Shown here one piece after another: positions 55,901 to 62,257 of a stretch of DNA of 62,257 nt; within the stretch, counting starts at the first letter, position 1, and the number at the start of each line of letters is the position of its first letter. The notes under the pieces are model-generated. The model ran no database searches and had not been told where the DNA came from. It saw nothing but the letters and a program-made list of their open reading frames with translations. The stretch is from a virus. Where the stretch lies: positions 1-62,257 of the IMG/VR virus record IMGVR_UViG_3300020156_000030; one strand, 5' to 3'. A program made the translations under genes and the position numbers.

Positions 55901-57365
55901 GAGGGGCGGCAGGGATCGGCCCAAGCCCAGTCTGCACCATCCCGTCCGGCCGGATGTTCCCCATAGGAGTGGGTGTCGGCTGGGCCGCCGGCTGGGGGGT
56001 AGGAGCGGGCGTTACCTGCTGGGTAACCGGCTGGGTAACCGGCTGGGTAACCGGCTGGGGTGCCACGGCCGCCGGAGTGGGAGCGGGAGCCGGAGCCGGA
56101 GTAGGGGCAGCAGGCGGCGGCTCTGCAGCGGAGGCCGTTGCCACGGGCACGGGGGCAGGTGCCGGGGGCTGGGTAACAGCCGGAGCTTCGGTGGTTGCGG
56201 GGGCTCCAACATGCTCCGGCTGCGTCGCGCTGATCGCCGCCTGCTGTTCAGGGGAAACGCCAGTGCCAACGGTCGGTGGTGCGACCGCGCGGCGGCGCTT
56301 CGAGTAGACCTTGGGGGACCCCACAGGAGCGTTCTGCGGGTTACCCACGACGACATTGGTAGTCGGCGGGGGAGGCGGGGCAGCGGCCGTGAGCCCGCCC
56401 GGCGTAGCCGCCTGAGGAGAGGGTTGGGTCGTAGCCGGGGCATTCTGCACCGGCATGGACGGGGTGCGCGGCTTGCGCCCACCAATAGCGTCGGCAGCGC
56501 CACCGAGGGCCGCGCCGATAGCGGCACCTTCGAGACCACCGGCGACCACGCGGCCCCAGTCAACCTCGGGCTGGAAGCCACCAGAAACAGCACCAGCCTC
56601 GCCGGCATAGGTCTCTGCGCCAGACTGGATACCCTCCGTCGCGCCACCGAGAGCCGCCCCCTTGGCGGATCGGGCCATCAGCCCGCCCGTCATGGACTGG
56701 CCTACACCCTTCACGCCGACGGCGCGGGCAACCTGACCCGGCACACCGAACACAGAAGTGGCAGCGCCAAGGGCAAACAGGACGAGCGGCATGGAGCCGG
56801 TAAGAGCACCGTTGAGCTGCTCTCGGGCCTGACTCTCATCCATGCCGGAGGCACGCAGCCCGTTGTAATAGGTGCTCTCTTCGCGGAGCTGGGCGTCGGT
56901 CTTCTCGCTCACGACGCGGAAGGCGTTATCGGCGACACCGCCGGCGCTGAGCACACCGCCCGTGGCACCCATAGCCATGAGGCTGGCGAGGCCGCCACCG
57001 CTGAACACGGCGGGCACAACAGCCGCAGCGATGCTGGGAAGGGTAGCTGCCGTCTTCAGACCAATCGAGCTGAACGGCGCGGACCAGAACTCCGGCGAGC
57101 CGAACTCTGCGTTCAGCCGCTCCTGAGCAACGGGGCTGAGCTCCGAAATCTCTTCCTCGGTCCAGTCGCCCAACTTGTTGCGGAGATACTCGGCTGCGCC
57201 GCCGATCGCACTCGTAATGGGGCTATCGACCTGATCTGCTGCCCACTCGACACCACCAAGCGCGGCGGTGCCCACCCCGAGCGAGCCGACCTGTAGCGCG
57301 GTAGAAGCGTAATCCCCGAAAGTGGGAGAAGCAGGCCCTCGCCTCCGCAGCCACGGGTCCGGCAT
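49956..57365 (-). CDS. Giant polyvalent internal virion protein (2469 aa)
   Basis: The N terminus is Gly/Ala-rich and hydrophobic (about residues 95-150), followed by a long Pro/Gln/Thr-rich stretch (300-500) and charged regions. About residues 975-1090 resemble an inorganic-pyrophosphatase-like domain of polyvalent proteins (YGHILGTEGVDGDPVDVFIG; FKNMLQVMDAYEGAF). A zinc-peptidase motif HVLTHEVIHAATA follows at about 1243. The remainder is helical. Its place downstream of the transglycosylase gene fits a T7 gp16-like ejection protein delivered into the host with the DNA. At least seven palindrome sites lie inside. Confidence 0.78.
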   Translation of the reverse strand: MPDPWLRRRGPASPTFGDYASTALQVGSLGVGTAALGGVEWAADQVDSPITSAIGGAAEYLRNKLGDWTEEEISELSPVAQERLNAEFGSPEFWSAPFSSIGLKTAATLPSIAAAVVPAVFSGGGLASLMAMGATGGVLSAGGVADNAFRVVSEKTDAQLREESTYYNGLRASGMDESQAREQLNGALTGSMPLVLFALGAATSVFGVPGQVARAVGVKGVGQSMTGGLMARSAKGAALGGATEGIQSGAETYAGEAGAVSGGFQPEVDWGRVVAGGLEGAAIGAALGGAADAIGGRKPRTPSMPVQNAPATTQPSPQAATPGGLTAAAPPPPPTTNVVVGNPQNAPVGSPKVYSKRRRAVAPPTVGTGVSPEQQAAISATQPEHVGAPATTEAPAVTQPPAPAPVPVATASAAEPPPAAPTPAPAPAPTPAAVAPQPVTQPVTQPVTQQVTPAPTPQPAAQPTPTPMGNIRPDGMVQTGLGPIPAAPPPRVGPQGRRILESMRPEDVEARRLQAEATAEARRRARGMLTTDEEGNVALRENIEPERQGKNRSEKQREERKRTNEVAASVIELHLPDPSEQNYAARGGEAQAARGNILQRARRLVDAAKEQGITIPGRLQENTDAEMNYNGAVQLLVEARDLLKKKKPGKEAFDRFVKREWDIRTGGEEDARAERRAEGASVKSSYKGDVETMAAPGMGAATEEEAARNEARAEELSVEDPEGEADRQRTRSLAKLEDETTVRPDPTIVGKEDVETRVSGRRRGVTIDDGTETVDGVVRAKKASDVKVLSDEEKARIAASMGLQVAGAKPAPKPAPQPAPQTPVTPESKPAPKVTPKVQEVKARVSKAKAAKDARVERLQKIVGAKAGDWVTSSGDISYSKAGEPYKISSITSSDVHIRDAGGSETTWSYAQLLGAARRGVVFTKVSDPTAQKTPDQKVKAAAKETDRKPTEAQKAAGNYKKGHVNALGLRMAIETPKGGMRSGRAPDGSEWAVRMPAHYGHILGTEGVDGDPVDVFIGGDLTSDFAVILDQRSLETQAFDEHKVFVGFKNMLQVMDAYEGAFSDGRAAERVQDIRVVTLPELKDWLAKRGATKKEAGADTDQAVVEDIKSDAPSDEVLPAEVWDPVEAVTRGAPFWMAMDPAGSIRLEDGYPLWYYEKFTTRESFERFATLEAAEGVYNNPFFSLLRSKLMAAVPDVPVYVVTYADMERIANTRADGAYHPKMDAIFVAGEVFQKKARAMHVLTHEVIHAATARMINNTPALSASIEALREYVVSYTGGINDLTGNQWYGLRNEHELVAEAMSNAAFQNFLKDVQISDTLARQLGIREWRKYTTWDAFVDVLRRAFGLPPKGATALEAAISLTERAMLDKLPADESTYMDRMLADQRRNRLVEAIRRQREGYIKTSAAPGADVLPFIPETLNRRLPGVLQQPDMQEQAAAPRLLRLRTLDQIAQLAKDYFGGNNPVRRVADLIEMTRQRAEVLLRQSEPVIHRLYLAERQYRNTVVRNDAQGRPVTQWQEFASLLHDETMAGVFADRPLDQNTHLGKDTLHGAWPKAQHADLARRWAALPQDLKDLRRESIDFFTQQQNQMSLGLIRNRILKAAGITDPAVADPLAVRLHEGTATDADKELLGEVYDLIEEAGELAKIKGPYVPLMRRGSHVVRARYIIRPPAAGTKGFLRQIEDNVFEFDDRKAALDFARQQETRPAIRSRWVDKTTGEPWVIDEKGNTIRISKQDMDAEQRFRVTVQDRHVEFFDSAREALAAARELERQVGTVFSEVMGAAERRYDPGDRQADMVSRQMLRLQQGLERRSGYKDLTAGQKNELVQALRETSIRLMGATRIQSKRLPRNYVEGASRDLTRNMDEYAKSTAGYLAKLETQPELDEALKQMREAADHPADGDFGKRNSMGRSAIANEVESRTYQTAAIEDLGMVGEVTHRVTSLAFLDFLFSPAYSVVNALQPAMLTYPGLAARFGAGRAASMMFKVYDDIGGLATAGSGLRATVNKVRRPSEEGGTFFEEIRDRVKNADERWMLDYLHDRGSLGIDAGLEIGRLIEMRGGVVGGLDRGINYLQGIGRQMPRAVEAINRTVSALTAFRLEMARNGGDREAAAIFAQEATNLTQGLYSHTDAPPIFNHPLGRLTLQFKKYGQLVYGFMGHQIGRAIRNANPGDRAEALKTLGFMTAMHVTVAGTLGLPTEPFKFLVMGMNAVGVTELTWSDVEHWQRQIASELIGPTAGEALTRGVTRLLPGGMAFDLSSRVGLADVLTFGEPRSNDSHDIMAYFGELVGGAPTSMMMDWVSGTNDLWAGNIAQGVEKLSPLKFASNSIAAYRRMTEGRKSAAGYQTMDPYTLQEALIRSFGFTPGREAESNERRSYFYGAQKREASQRNDYLHLWAGAAPNERTKLWGQIEKWNRGRKPDERLTRSELDRYIRRRQSEEKGGVVKDGFRVTRRDRALYESTEGVYNTR
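51538..51554. repeat. GTTACC-N5-GGTAAC palindrome in the giant protein gene
   Basis: Full arms around CGGTG, encoding VTHRVTS on the minus strand. Confidence 0.85.
53621..53635. repeat. Palindrome encoding part of the HExxH motif
   Basis: On the minus strand TTACC-CACGA-GGTAA falls on the codons for L-T-H-E-V-I, so the element lies across the predicted zinc-binding residues of the metallopeptidase. Confidence 0.85.
56011..56056. repeat. Palindrome with tandem-amplified right arm
   Basis: A full GTTACC-N5-GGTAAC copy (56011-56027) runs into three units of CTGGGTAACCGG, encoding the Gln-Pro-Val-Thr repeats of the disordered region. Confidence 0.85.
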
Positions 57366-57389
57366 ATCAAAACCTCATCGAGCCGTGCA

Positions 57390-57405
57390 TTACCTCATAT
57401 GGTAA
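57390..57405. repeat. TTACC-N6-GGTAA palindrome between the two largest virion genes
   Basis: Spacer TCATAT, in the 43-base gap between the transglycosylase gene end and the giant gene start. Confidence 0.85.
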
Positions 57406-57408
57406 CGG

Positions 57409-59910
57409 TCACGGTATGTCCAGAGCGCGCTGCCTGCGCCGCATCATCTCTTCCAGCCCCTGATCTCGCTGGCGCATCATGCCACCGATCTCGTTCTGGC
57501 GCTGAACCGGATCAACCGTGGGCAGGGCTCGACCGATAGCCCCGACCCCCCTTCCGATGGCGTCCAGTATGGGGGTTTCCTGACGGCCCAGATTGCGGGC
57601 CATGTTGTCGCCCACCGTCTGAGGGATGGCGGTAATAGCAGCGCCCAGCCGGTTGAGGGTGTCGGTGTCCCTAGCGCCACGCTGTTCCTGCTTCGCCGCC
57701 TCACCCTTCAGGATGGTGATGAGGGCACCGCGCTGGTTCATGATGGTCTGGAACACGTCGGCCGGTATGTTGAGCGGCGGCATGGTGTCGAACTCAACAG
57801 TGACCATCTTGCCGTCCTCGGACCGCGTAGCCTTCGCGCCGCCCGGCAGAACCTTGGGGTCCATCTCCTCCGGGCTGGCATGGAGGAGCTGCGCCACGCC
57901 GCGCACGGCGTAGGCGGGCTGTGCCCGCACTTCGGGGTGGCGGACCAACTCGTTGGCCAGCAGCCTGATGTCGGGAGCCAGCCTCTGGACAGCAGCAGCG
58001 CCCTCCTCGCTACCCATCTCAGGGTCAGATAGCTCGGAGATATACTCATCAATCTCCGTCCGCACGGCGAGGTTGATGGTGTCGTCCTCGGTCGGGCTGG
58101 CGAAATCCGAACCACCTCCACCCCCGCCGGAGCTGCCCCCAGCACGATTGAGGCGCACAGCGTTGGCCTCTTCAACAGTCATCTGGGAGTAGTCGGGCGT
58201 GACACTCGGATCGGCCAGAGCCGCAGCGGCGGCGGCCGACATGGCGTTGGCCTTCTCCGCTTTCTGACCAGCAGCGGCCATGATCGCATTGTCGAAGTCC
58301 GCCGGCCCGAAGCCCATGATCATGGCATAGAGCTCATTCGGCGGCACAAGCTGCTTGGTCGTGGTCTCACCCGTCTCGATGTTCTTCACCACGAGCTCGA
58401 AGTCGTCGCCCTTCTTGTTGACATCGACCTCGTTGCCGTCCGGCACGAAGGCGTATGCTTTCACCGCAGCCTCGACCGCGCCGTCCATGTTGCCATCTTC
58501 GGCAGCAGCCTGTGCAACGGCGGTCCACCGCGAGAAGGACTGGCGGTAAGACATGAGAATGTCAGCGGCGACTTTCTTAGCCTCCTCCGACCCCGGCCCG
58601 TAGATGTCGCTGTAAACGTCGTAGGTTGCCCCCAGCGTGAGCAGGTTCACCGCCGCAGGGGACAGGTTCTCCTTGCCGCCCATGGCGTCGAGAACGATGT
58701 CCTGCGCCGACTTCACAAGTTTGGGGTCGGGGGCGTTGTTACCCGTGAGGTAATCGCGGGTGGCCGCCTCCTGATTGGGGTCAGGGACAGCGGTATCCTG
58801 CGTCAGCCCCATGGTGTTGGCCGCAAACGTAAGGCCATCCCGGGTAGCATCGTAAGCCATTGCGGCCGCACGTGCGATCTTGGCAGACTTGCCCGTCTTG
58901 GGTTCAGTGGAGGGGCCAGTTCCGCTCGCCATGATGTCGATCGCCTGCTGGCCGGCACTGCCCCGGGAGCCTTCGCTTCCTGCTTCTCCCCCATATCCCA
59001 GCAGCTGCTGAGCACGAGGCAGGTGCTCCTGCTCGATCCGGGCCACATGGCTGCGGATGTCACCGTTGCCGTCCGAGGCGTTCCAGCGCGGCTGCCCGTT
59101 CTTCAGAGAGCCGGCGTTCACGATGCTGTAGAGCTCGGCGAGGCCATGCCCGGGGCGCACGCCACGGTCCAGAAGGTAAGCCTTGACCGGACCACGCACC
59201 TGCTCGGCGAGCGTCATGCCATCCCTATACCCATAGGTGGCGCGCTCGTTGGGTCCGAACTGGATAGCCCCCTTGTGCTGGTTGTTCTTGCCGCCTTGGA
59301 TGTTGGGGTTGGAAAGACCGCCGGTCTCGTAGGACATGAGCGCGGTCAGATGCAGCGGGCTGACACCCAGCTCCAAAGAGGTATCGAGAATGGCCGACAC
59401 CGCCTCCTGATCGAGCTGTGGTGCACTGGTCTGCTGGCCGCCGGTCGGTAGGGCGGACTGCGGAGACGCATCGGGGGCGTCGGGAGCGTCGATGCCATAC
59501 TTCCGGCGAAGCGTCTCTTGGATTGCTCCCTTGATCCCCCGGACCTTCTCGTTCTCCATCTCCTGCGCTTCAGCCTGAGCCCCGGTGTAACGGGTCTGGG
59601 CACCCTGCAGAGCCGAGCCAGCGCGGGTCCCCTCGATCTCGGCGCGCTGACGCTCGGGGTTACCCATCCAGTCGGCCTGCACGCCGGTGTAATCGGCATA
59701 CGCCTCCTTGGACCGGATTTCGGCCTCCGTGCCGCGACGGCGAAGAGCCCGCATCTCCGGGTCCTTGTATTCCTCCAGCTCCAGCTCAGCGGCTTCGGTC
59801 TGGACCGCCTTCAGCCGACGGTCGGCACGGCGGTCCTTTACCCCCTCGAACAGGTCCACGCCCGAGGAGAAGGCCGACACGAAGTCCTTGAGTTCATTGC
59901 CGAAGGGCAT
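57409..59910 (-). CDS. Internal virion protein with lytic transglycosylase-like domain (833 aa)
   Basis: The N-terminal region is a charged coiled coil. About residues 165-300 carry a lysozyme-like fold: ILDTSLELGVSPLHLTALMS, then YETGG with a predicted catalytic Glu (about 192), KGAIQFGPNERATYG and LYSIVNAGSLKNGQPRWNAS. Such virion enzymes open peptidoglycan during DNA entry (as T7 gp16 or N4 proteins do). The rest is helical and acidic with a Ser/Gly-rich linker (GGSSGGGGGGSDF). The ATG follows GAGGTAACC, a palindrome arm. One further palindrome is at 58739-58753. Confidence 0.82.
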   Translation of the reverse strand: MPFGNELKDFVSAFSSGVDLFEGVKDRRADRRLKAVQTEAAELELEEYKDPEMRALRRRGTEAEIRSKEAYADYTGVQADWMGNPERQRAEIEGTRAGSALQGAQTRYTGAQAEAQEMENEKVRGIKGAIQETLRRKYGIDAPDAPDASPQSALPTGGQQTSAPQLDQEAVSAILDTSLELGVSPLHLTALMSYETGGLSNPNIQGGKNNQHKGAIQFGPNERATYGYRDGMTLAEQVRGPVKAYLLDRGVRPGHGLAELYSIVNAGSLKNGQPRWNASDGNGDIRSHVARIEQEHLPRAQQLLGYGGEAGSEGSRGSAGQQAIDIMASGTGPSTEPKTGKSAKIARAAAMAYDATRDGLTFAANTMGLTQDTAVPDPNQEAATRDYLTGNNAPDPKLVKSAQDIVLDAMGGKENLSPAAVNLLTLGATYDVYSDIYGPGSEEAKKVAADILMSYRQSFSRWTAVAQAAAEDGNMDGAVEAAVKAYAFVPDGNEVDVNKKGDDFELVVKNIETGETTTKQLVPPNELYAMIMGFGPADFDNAIMAAAGQKAEKANAMSAAAAAALADPSVTPDYSQMTVEEANAVRLNRAGGSSGGGGGGSDFASPTEDDTINLAVRTEIDEYISELSDPEMGSEEGAAAVQRLAPDIRLLANELVRHPEVRAQPAYAVRGVAQLLHASPEEMDPKVLPGGAKATRSEDGKMVTVEFDTMPPLNIPADVFQTIMNQRGALITILKGEAAKQEQRGARDTDTLNRLGAAITAIPQTVGDNMARNLGRQETPILDAIGRGVGAIGRALPTVDPVQRQNEIGGMMRQRDQGLEEMMRRRQRALDIP

Positions 59911-59912
59911 GG

Positions 59913-59927
59913 TTACCTCACGGGTAA
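59913..59927. promoter_or_regulatory. Palindrome holding a stop codon and the next ribosome binding site
   Basis: On the minus strand GAGGTAACC supplies the TAA of the 60953 gene and the Shine-Dalgarno of the 59910 gene, two bases before its ATG. The layout matches that seen on the plus strand. Confidence 0.8.
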
Positions 59928-60953
59928 GGCTGGAGCGGCGGGGCGAGCGGGAACTGGTAAGGCAGTCGCCTCCTGTCGCTCCTTCTCAGCCTTCTCGATC
60001 AGATGGTGGAAGTGCTTCTCCCCATACCACTTCACGGCATCGGGCGGAATGACGAACTCGCCGGCGGTGAGCCGCGCACTCACATCATCCGGCTTCACAC
60101 CGCCCGAAGGAGACGCACCCTCCGGCACCGGACCACCATCCTCGAACGCCAGCGTGGCCATGCTCCCAAGGAAGCCGAGCGCCGTGCCCCAACCGGACGA
60201 CTGGGACTGGTTTGCCTGCCATGCCTGAAGCTGGTTCTGATAGCCCTGATTGAGGATATTGCCCCACTGGCCCACGGCTTGGTTACCCAGCCCTTGCCAC
60301 TGGGGCGCGGTGCCCATCAGGTTACCACCCATGCCAGCGGTGGCATTCGCGTTTCCGATGGCCGAATTACCCGCGCCAACGCTACCGGCATACGACCCGG
60401 CGATCTGCCCCGGGTAGCCACGGCCAACGTTGATCGCTTCGGACCTTAGCGCACGAGCGGTAGCATCCACATTCTCGGACGCTTGGTTGCCGGCAGCTGC
60501 AGCCGCCGCCGCCTGACTGGCCCGCATACCCACATCGAGTGCTGCGAAGCGAGTAGCAGAAGGGTTGACACCGTAACTCTCAAGCTGCCGCTGAGCGGCC
60601 TGCCGTGCCCCCTCGAAGTTCTGGGCGACCGTAGCCTGAGCCCGGCCGATCTCCTTGTCCTTCCGCTCCTGCGTGGAGTAGTCGGCGGCCTCGGCGGCGA
60701 GCTGGTCTTCGAGTGGCTGGTAAATCTCCTCGTATCGAGCCCGGTCCTTCATCGCTGCGGCGTGCTGGTCCTGCATCGCCTTCAGCGTGAACTCGGAGGT
60801 CTCCTTCAGGACATCCTTGTTCTCGGCATAGACCGACTTCGCCCAGTCGAGCTGCTCGCGGGCGATCTTGTAGGACATCTCGGCGGACTTCTCGCTGACG
60901 CGAGCAAGCTCACTGTAGTCCGGCGGCTTAGGAGCCTTGCTTTTACCACCCAT
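59913..60953 (-). CDS. Internal virion protein, T7 gp14-like (346 aa)
   Basis: A helical, Ala/Gln-rich N-terminal half (SEKSAEMSYKIAREQLDWAK; ARQAAQRQLESYGVNPSATR) leads to a Gly/Asn/Gln-rich middle. The C-terminal signature RLTAGEFVIPPDAVKWYGEK then HFHHLIEKA is typical of podovirus internal core or ejection proteins. It precedes the two larger ejection proteins, as in T7-like genomes. Confidence 0.8.
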   Translation of the reverse strand: MGGKSKAPKPPDYSELARVSEKSAEMSYKIAREQLDWAKSVYAENKDVLKETSEFTLKAMQDQHAAAMKDRARYEEIYQPLEDQLAAEAADYSTQERKDKEIGRAQATVAQNFEGARQAAQRQLESYGVNPSATRFAALDVGMRASQAAAAAAAGNQASENVDATARALRSEAINVGRGYPGQIAGSYAGSVGAGNSAIGNANATAGMGGNLMGTAPQWQGLGNQAVGQWGNILNQGYQNQLQAWQANQSQSSGWGTALGFLGSMATLAFEDGGPVPEGASPSGGVKPDDVSARLTAGEFVIPPDAVKWYGEKHFHHLIEKAEKERQEATALPVPARPAAPALPVR

Positions 60954-60962
60954 ACCGGCCTC

Positions 60963-61427
60963 TCAGTGCTGCGTGAAGATTTCCTTGTCGTGGCTTATGA
61001 GTGTTCTGAAAGATGGAGAGGGCTGCAGCTTTATCCAGCGGCAGTCCTCACGGTGCATCTTCAGGACAACCAAGTCCCCGTCAGGAAACACATCGGCGAT
61101 CCGAGCCACTTCCTTAAACCCCAGTTTACGATCGAACTCAAGAGCGCGCCTGTTGGTGGACGGCACGGGGCCGAACACAACCTCGCAATCGAGCTGGACA
61201 AGGGGGTAGTGGAAGCACACCCAGAGAAGGTCCTTGTTGATCCAGTTGGGCATGAAACTCGCCACGTGCATGGCGATGCTCTTGCCCGTGTAGTCCTTGT
61301 AGACGACACCCCCCGCCAGCTGCCCGCGCACGGAACGGCTGATAACCGTGTCCACCTCGGCATTGAAGCTGGTGCCCGAGGTTTCGGCGATCTTGCGGCC
61401 GTGGATGAGGTTGTCGAAATGTATCAC
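60963..61427 (-). CDS. GNAT-like acetyltransferase-fold protein (154 aa)
   Basis: The sequence has GNAT-style strands (GKSIAMHVASFMPNWINKDL; DCEVVFGPVPSTNRRALEFD) with RKLGFKEVARIADVFPDGDL and the ending VLKMHREDCRWIK. Proteins with the same C-terminal EDCRW pattern are found among virion genes of podoviruses. Acetyltransferase activity is not established. It overlaps the upstream gene by four bases. Confidence 0.7.
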   Translation of the reverse strand: MIHFDNLIHGRKIAETSGTSFNAEVDTVISRSVRGQLAGGVVYKDYTGKSIAMHVASFMPNWINKDLLWVCFHYPLVQLDCEVVFGPVPSTNRRALEFDRKLGFKEVARIADVFPDGDLVVLKMHREDCRWIKLQPSPSFRTLISHDKEIFTQH

Positions 61428-61672
61428 CGTCGGTCCGACCCCCTGTTAGGCACGTCGTTGGGCTCGATGAGCCCTTTCTCCACGAGGTCCCCCCAAGTTA
61501 CCATGGAGGTAACCGGATCAGCGCCGCCGCGCTGCCGGGTCATGATCTCCACCGCCTCCTTCAGAGCCATTACCGTGTCGTGCATGGACTCGACGGTAGG
61601 GCGGGGCTCCGGGATGGCGGGGAACTTGCGGGCATTGCGGAAGCGGAGGCGTCGGACGTTAAGCACTGGCAA
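61424..61672 (-). CDS. Small virion-cluster protein (82 aa)
   Basis: A basic Arg/Pro-rich N terminus (RRLRFRNARKFPAIPEPRPT) is followed by a helix and a short loop region. It overlaps the tail protein end by 14 bases and the GNAT-like gene by four. A full palindrome is embedded at 61497-61513. No family was recognised. Confidence 0.65.
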   Translation of the reverse strand: MPVLNVRRLRFRNARKFPAIPEPRPTVESMHDTVMALKEAVEIMTRQRGGADPVTSMVTWGDLVEKGLIEPNDVPNRGSDRR

Positions 61673-62257
61673 GCTCCTTCGAGGTAGTGGCGAAGTGCAC
61701 GGAGGTGATCTTCACTCGCGCCTCAATCTCAAACTGCCAGTATTCCGCCTTGAAGCCCGAGGGGCCTCTGAACAGCTCACCGGAACGCCGAAGCTCTCGC
61801 GTCATGACCAGACGATCATCGGCATAGAACCGGATGACTCCATACTGGTCCTCAGCAAGGGTTTGATCTTCAGCCACGTTTCGGACGGGGTTCTGGGCCG
61901 GGGTGGCTGGCGGAACGGTGAAGTCAACCTTGATCGCCCCGAAGTTCTTACCCATCGGGGTATTGAACGACTTGGACCGCCAGAGCGCCACCTCTACGGG
62001 GCTCTCGTCGTCTCGCTGGTCGATCCACTGAACCTCGTCGTTTCGCAGTAGGAACACCTCGCCCGACCACGCATCATTCTGGATGCCGAACATCGGGTCC
62101 TCGCTATGGAGGAGCGTGAAGGCGACGGTCTGGTTCATCGGGTCGATGAGCACGCCGTTATGCGCGCCGGTGTAATCCTCATTGGCAAAGGCGCTGGGCT
62201 CAAAGGTCCCTTCTTGGAACACACCCGGCACGACGCTGCCGAAGCCGTAGTAGGCGG
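61659..62257 (-). CDS. Tail protein, C-terminal part (open at window end)
   Basis: The minus-strand frame is open from 62255 to the TGA at 61659. It reads AYYGFGSVVPGVFQEGTFEP then FANEDYTGAHNGVLIDPMNQ, ending in a beta-rich region. It has no reliable start and looks like the C-terminal third of the tail protein that begins at 1091. Joining bases 1 and 62257 directly leaves the two frames out of register, so some sequence is missing between the ends. Confidence 0.7.
   Translation of the reverse strand, partial: AYYGFGSVVPGVFQEGTFEPSAFANEDYTGAHNGVLIDPMNQTVAFTLLHSEDPMFGIQNDAWSGEVFLLRNDEVQWIDQRDDESPVEVALWRSKSFNTPMGKNFGAIKVDFTVPPATPAQNPVRNVAEDQTLAEDQYGVIRFYADDRLVMTRELRRSGELFRGPSGFKAEYWQFEIEARVKITSVHFATTSKELASA

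Noticed and set aside
55644-57296. Plus-strand open frame of 550 codons opposite the giant protein gene
   Set aside because: Gly/Arg/Ser-rich mirror of the Pro/Ala-rich coding strand; no start context or domain.
504-61513. The palindromes as a restriction-modification recognition site
   Set aside because: Phages usually lose, not gain, host restriction sites, the two spacer lengths do not fit one enzyme, and no methyltransferase gene is visible.
1-62257. Integrase, repressor-operator or other lysogeny module
   Set aside because: No recombinase or partition motif was seen on either strand; small HTH proteins alone are not enough.

Overview
The window is one bacteriophage genome, nearly complete, with no bacterial chromosomal genes. 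The head genes, short-tail adaptor genes, tail fibre/tailspike genes and three very large ejection-type virion proteins point to a podovirus-like tailed phage. GC-rich coding sequence, an N-acetylmuramidase-type endolysin and a spanin-like protein suggest a Gram-negative host; I cannot name the host. I see no integrase, no phage RNA polymerase, no tRNA and no CRISPR array, so it looks lytic and dependent on host RNA polymerase. Both window ends lie inside what appears to be one tail-protein gene (minus strand, 1-1091 and 61659-62257). This suggests a circular or circularly permuted genome opened in that gene, with a short stretch missing between the ends.

Layout. (1) 17272 down to 1, then 62257 down to 49459, minus strand: virion and lysis genes in the order portal, two small proteins, scaffold, major capsid protein, adaptors, tailspike, fibre, fibre accessories, endolysin, membrane/spanin-like proteins, tail protein, GNAT-like protein, internal virion protein, transglycosylase-bearing internal protein, a 2469-residue polyvalent protein, a 22-residue membrane peptide and an HNH protein. 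(2) 17335-19524, plus: terminase small and large subunits. (3) 19527-20879, minus: six small genes including an HNH nuclease. (4) 20880-22354: the main non-coding region, with a candidate structured RNA, a strong hairpin and an AT-rich, repeat-bearing stretch that could be an origin or control region. (5) 22355-34232, plus: tightly packed small genes with many tandem paralogues, an Ogr/Delta-like zinc-finger protein, an array of glycine-rich RELIWGVPG proteins, a MazG-fold dATP/dGTP pyrophosphohydrolase-like protein, and a MoxR-like ATPase followed by a VWA-metallopeptidase. (6) 34421-49449, plus: replication and recombination, with family A DNA polymerase, Cas4/RecB-like nuclease, VRR-NUC nuclease, SNF2-type helicase, small DNA-binding proteins and a primase-polymerase/helicase fusion.

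The most unusual feature is a short palindrome, TTACC-N5/6-GGTAA, usually extended to GTTACC...GGTAAC. I found about 43 full-arm copies and about 18 with one arm base changed, spread over nearly the whole genome, both inside genes and between them. Fewer than one copy is expected by chance. In the small-gene operons the 3' arm (GGAGGTAAC-like) often carries the stop codon of one gene and the ribosome binding site of the next, so the element forms a hairpin that would hide the Shine-Dalgarno sequence. Other copies sit inside conserved genes, including three in the DNA polymerase and one that encodes part of a metallopeptidase HExxH motif.
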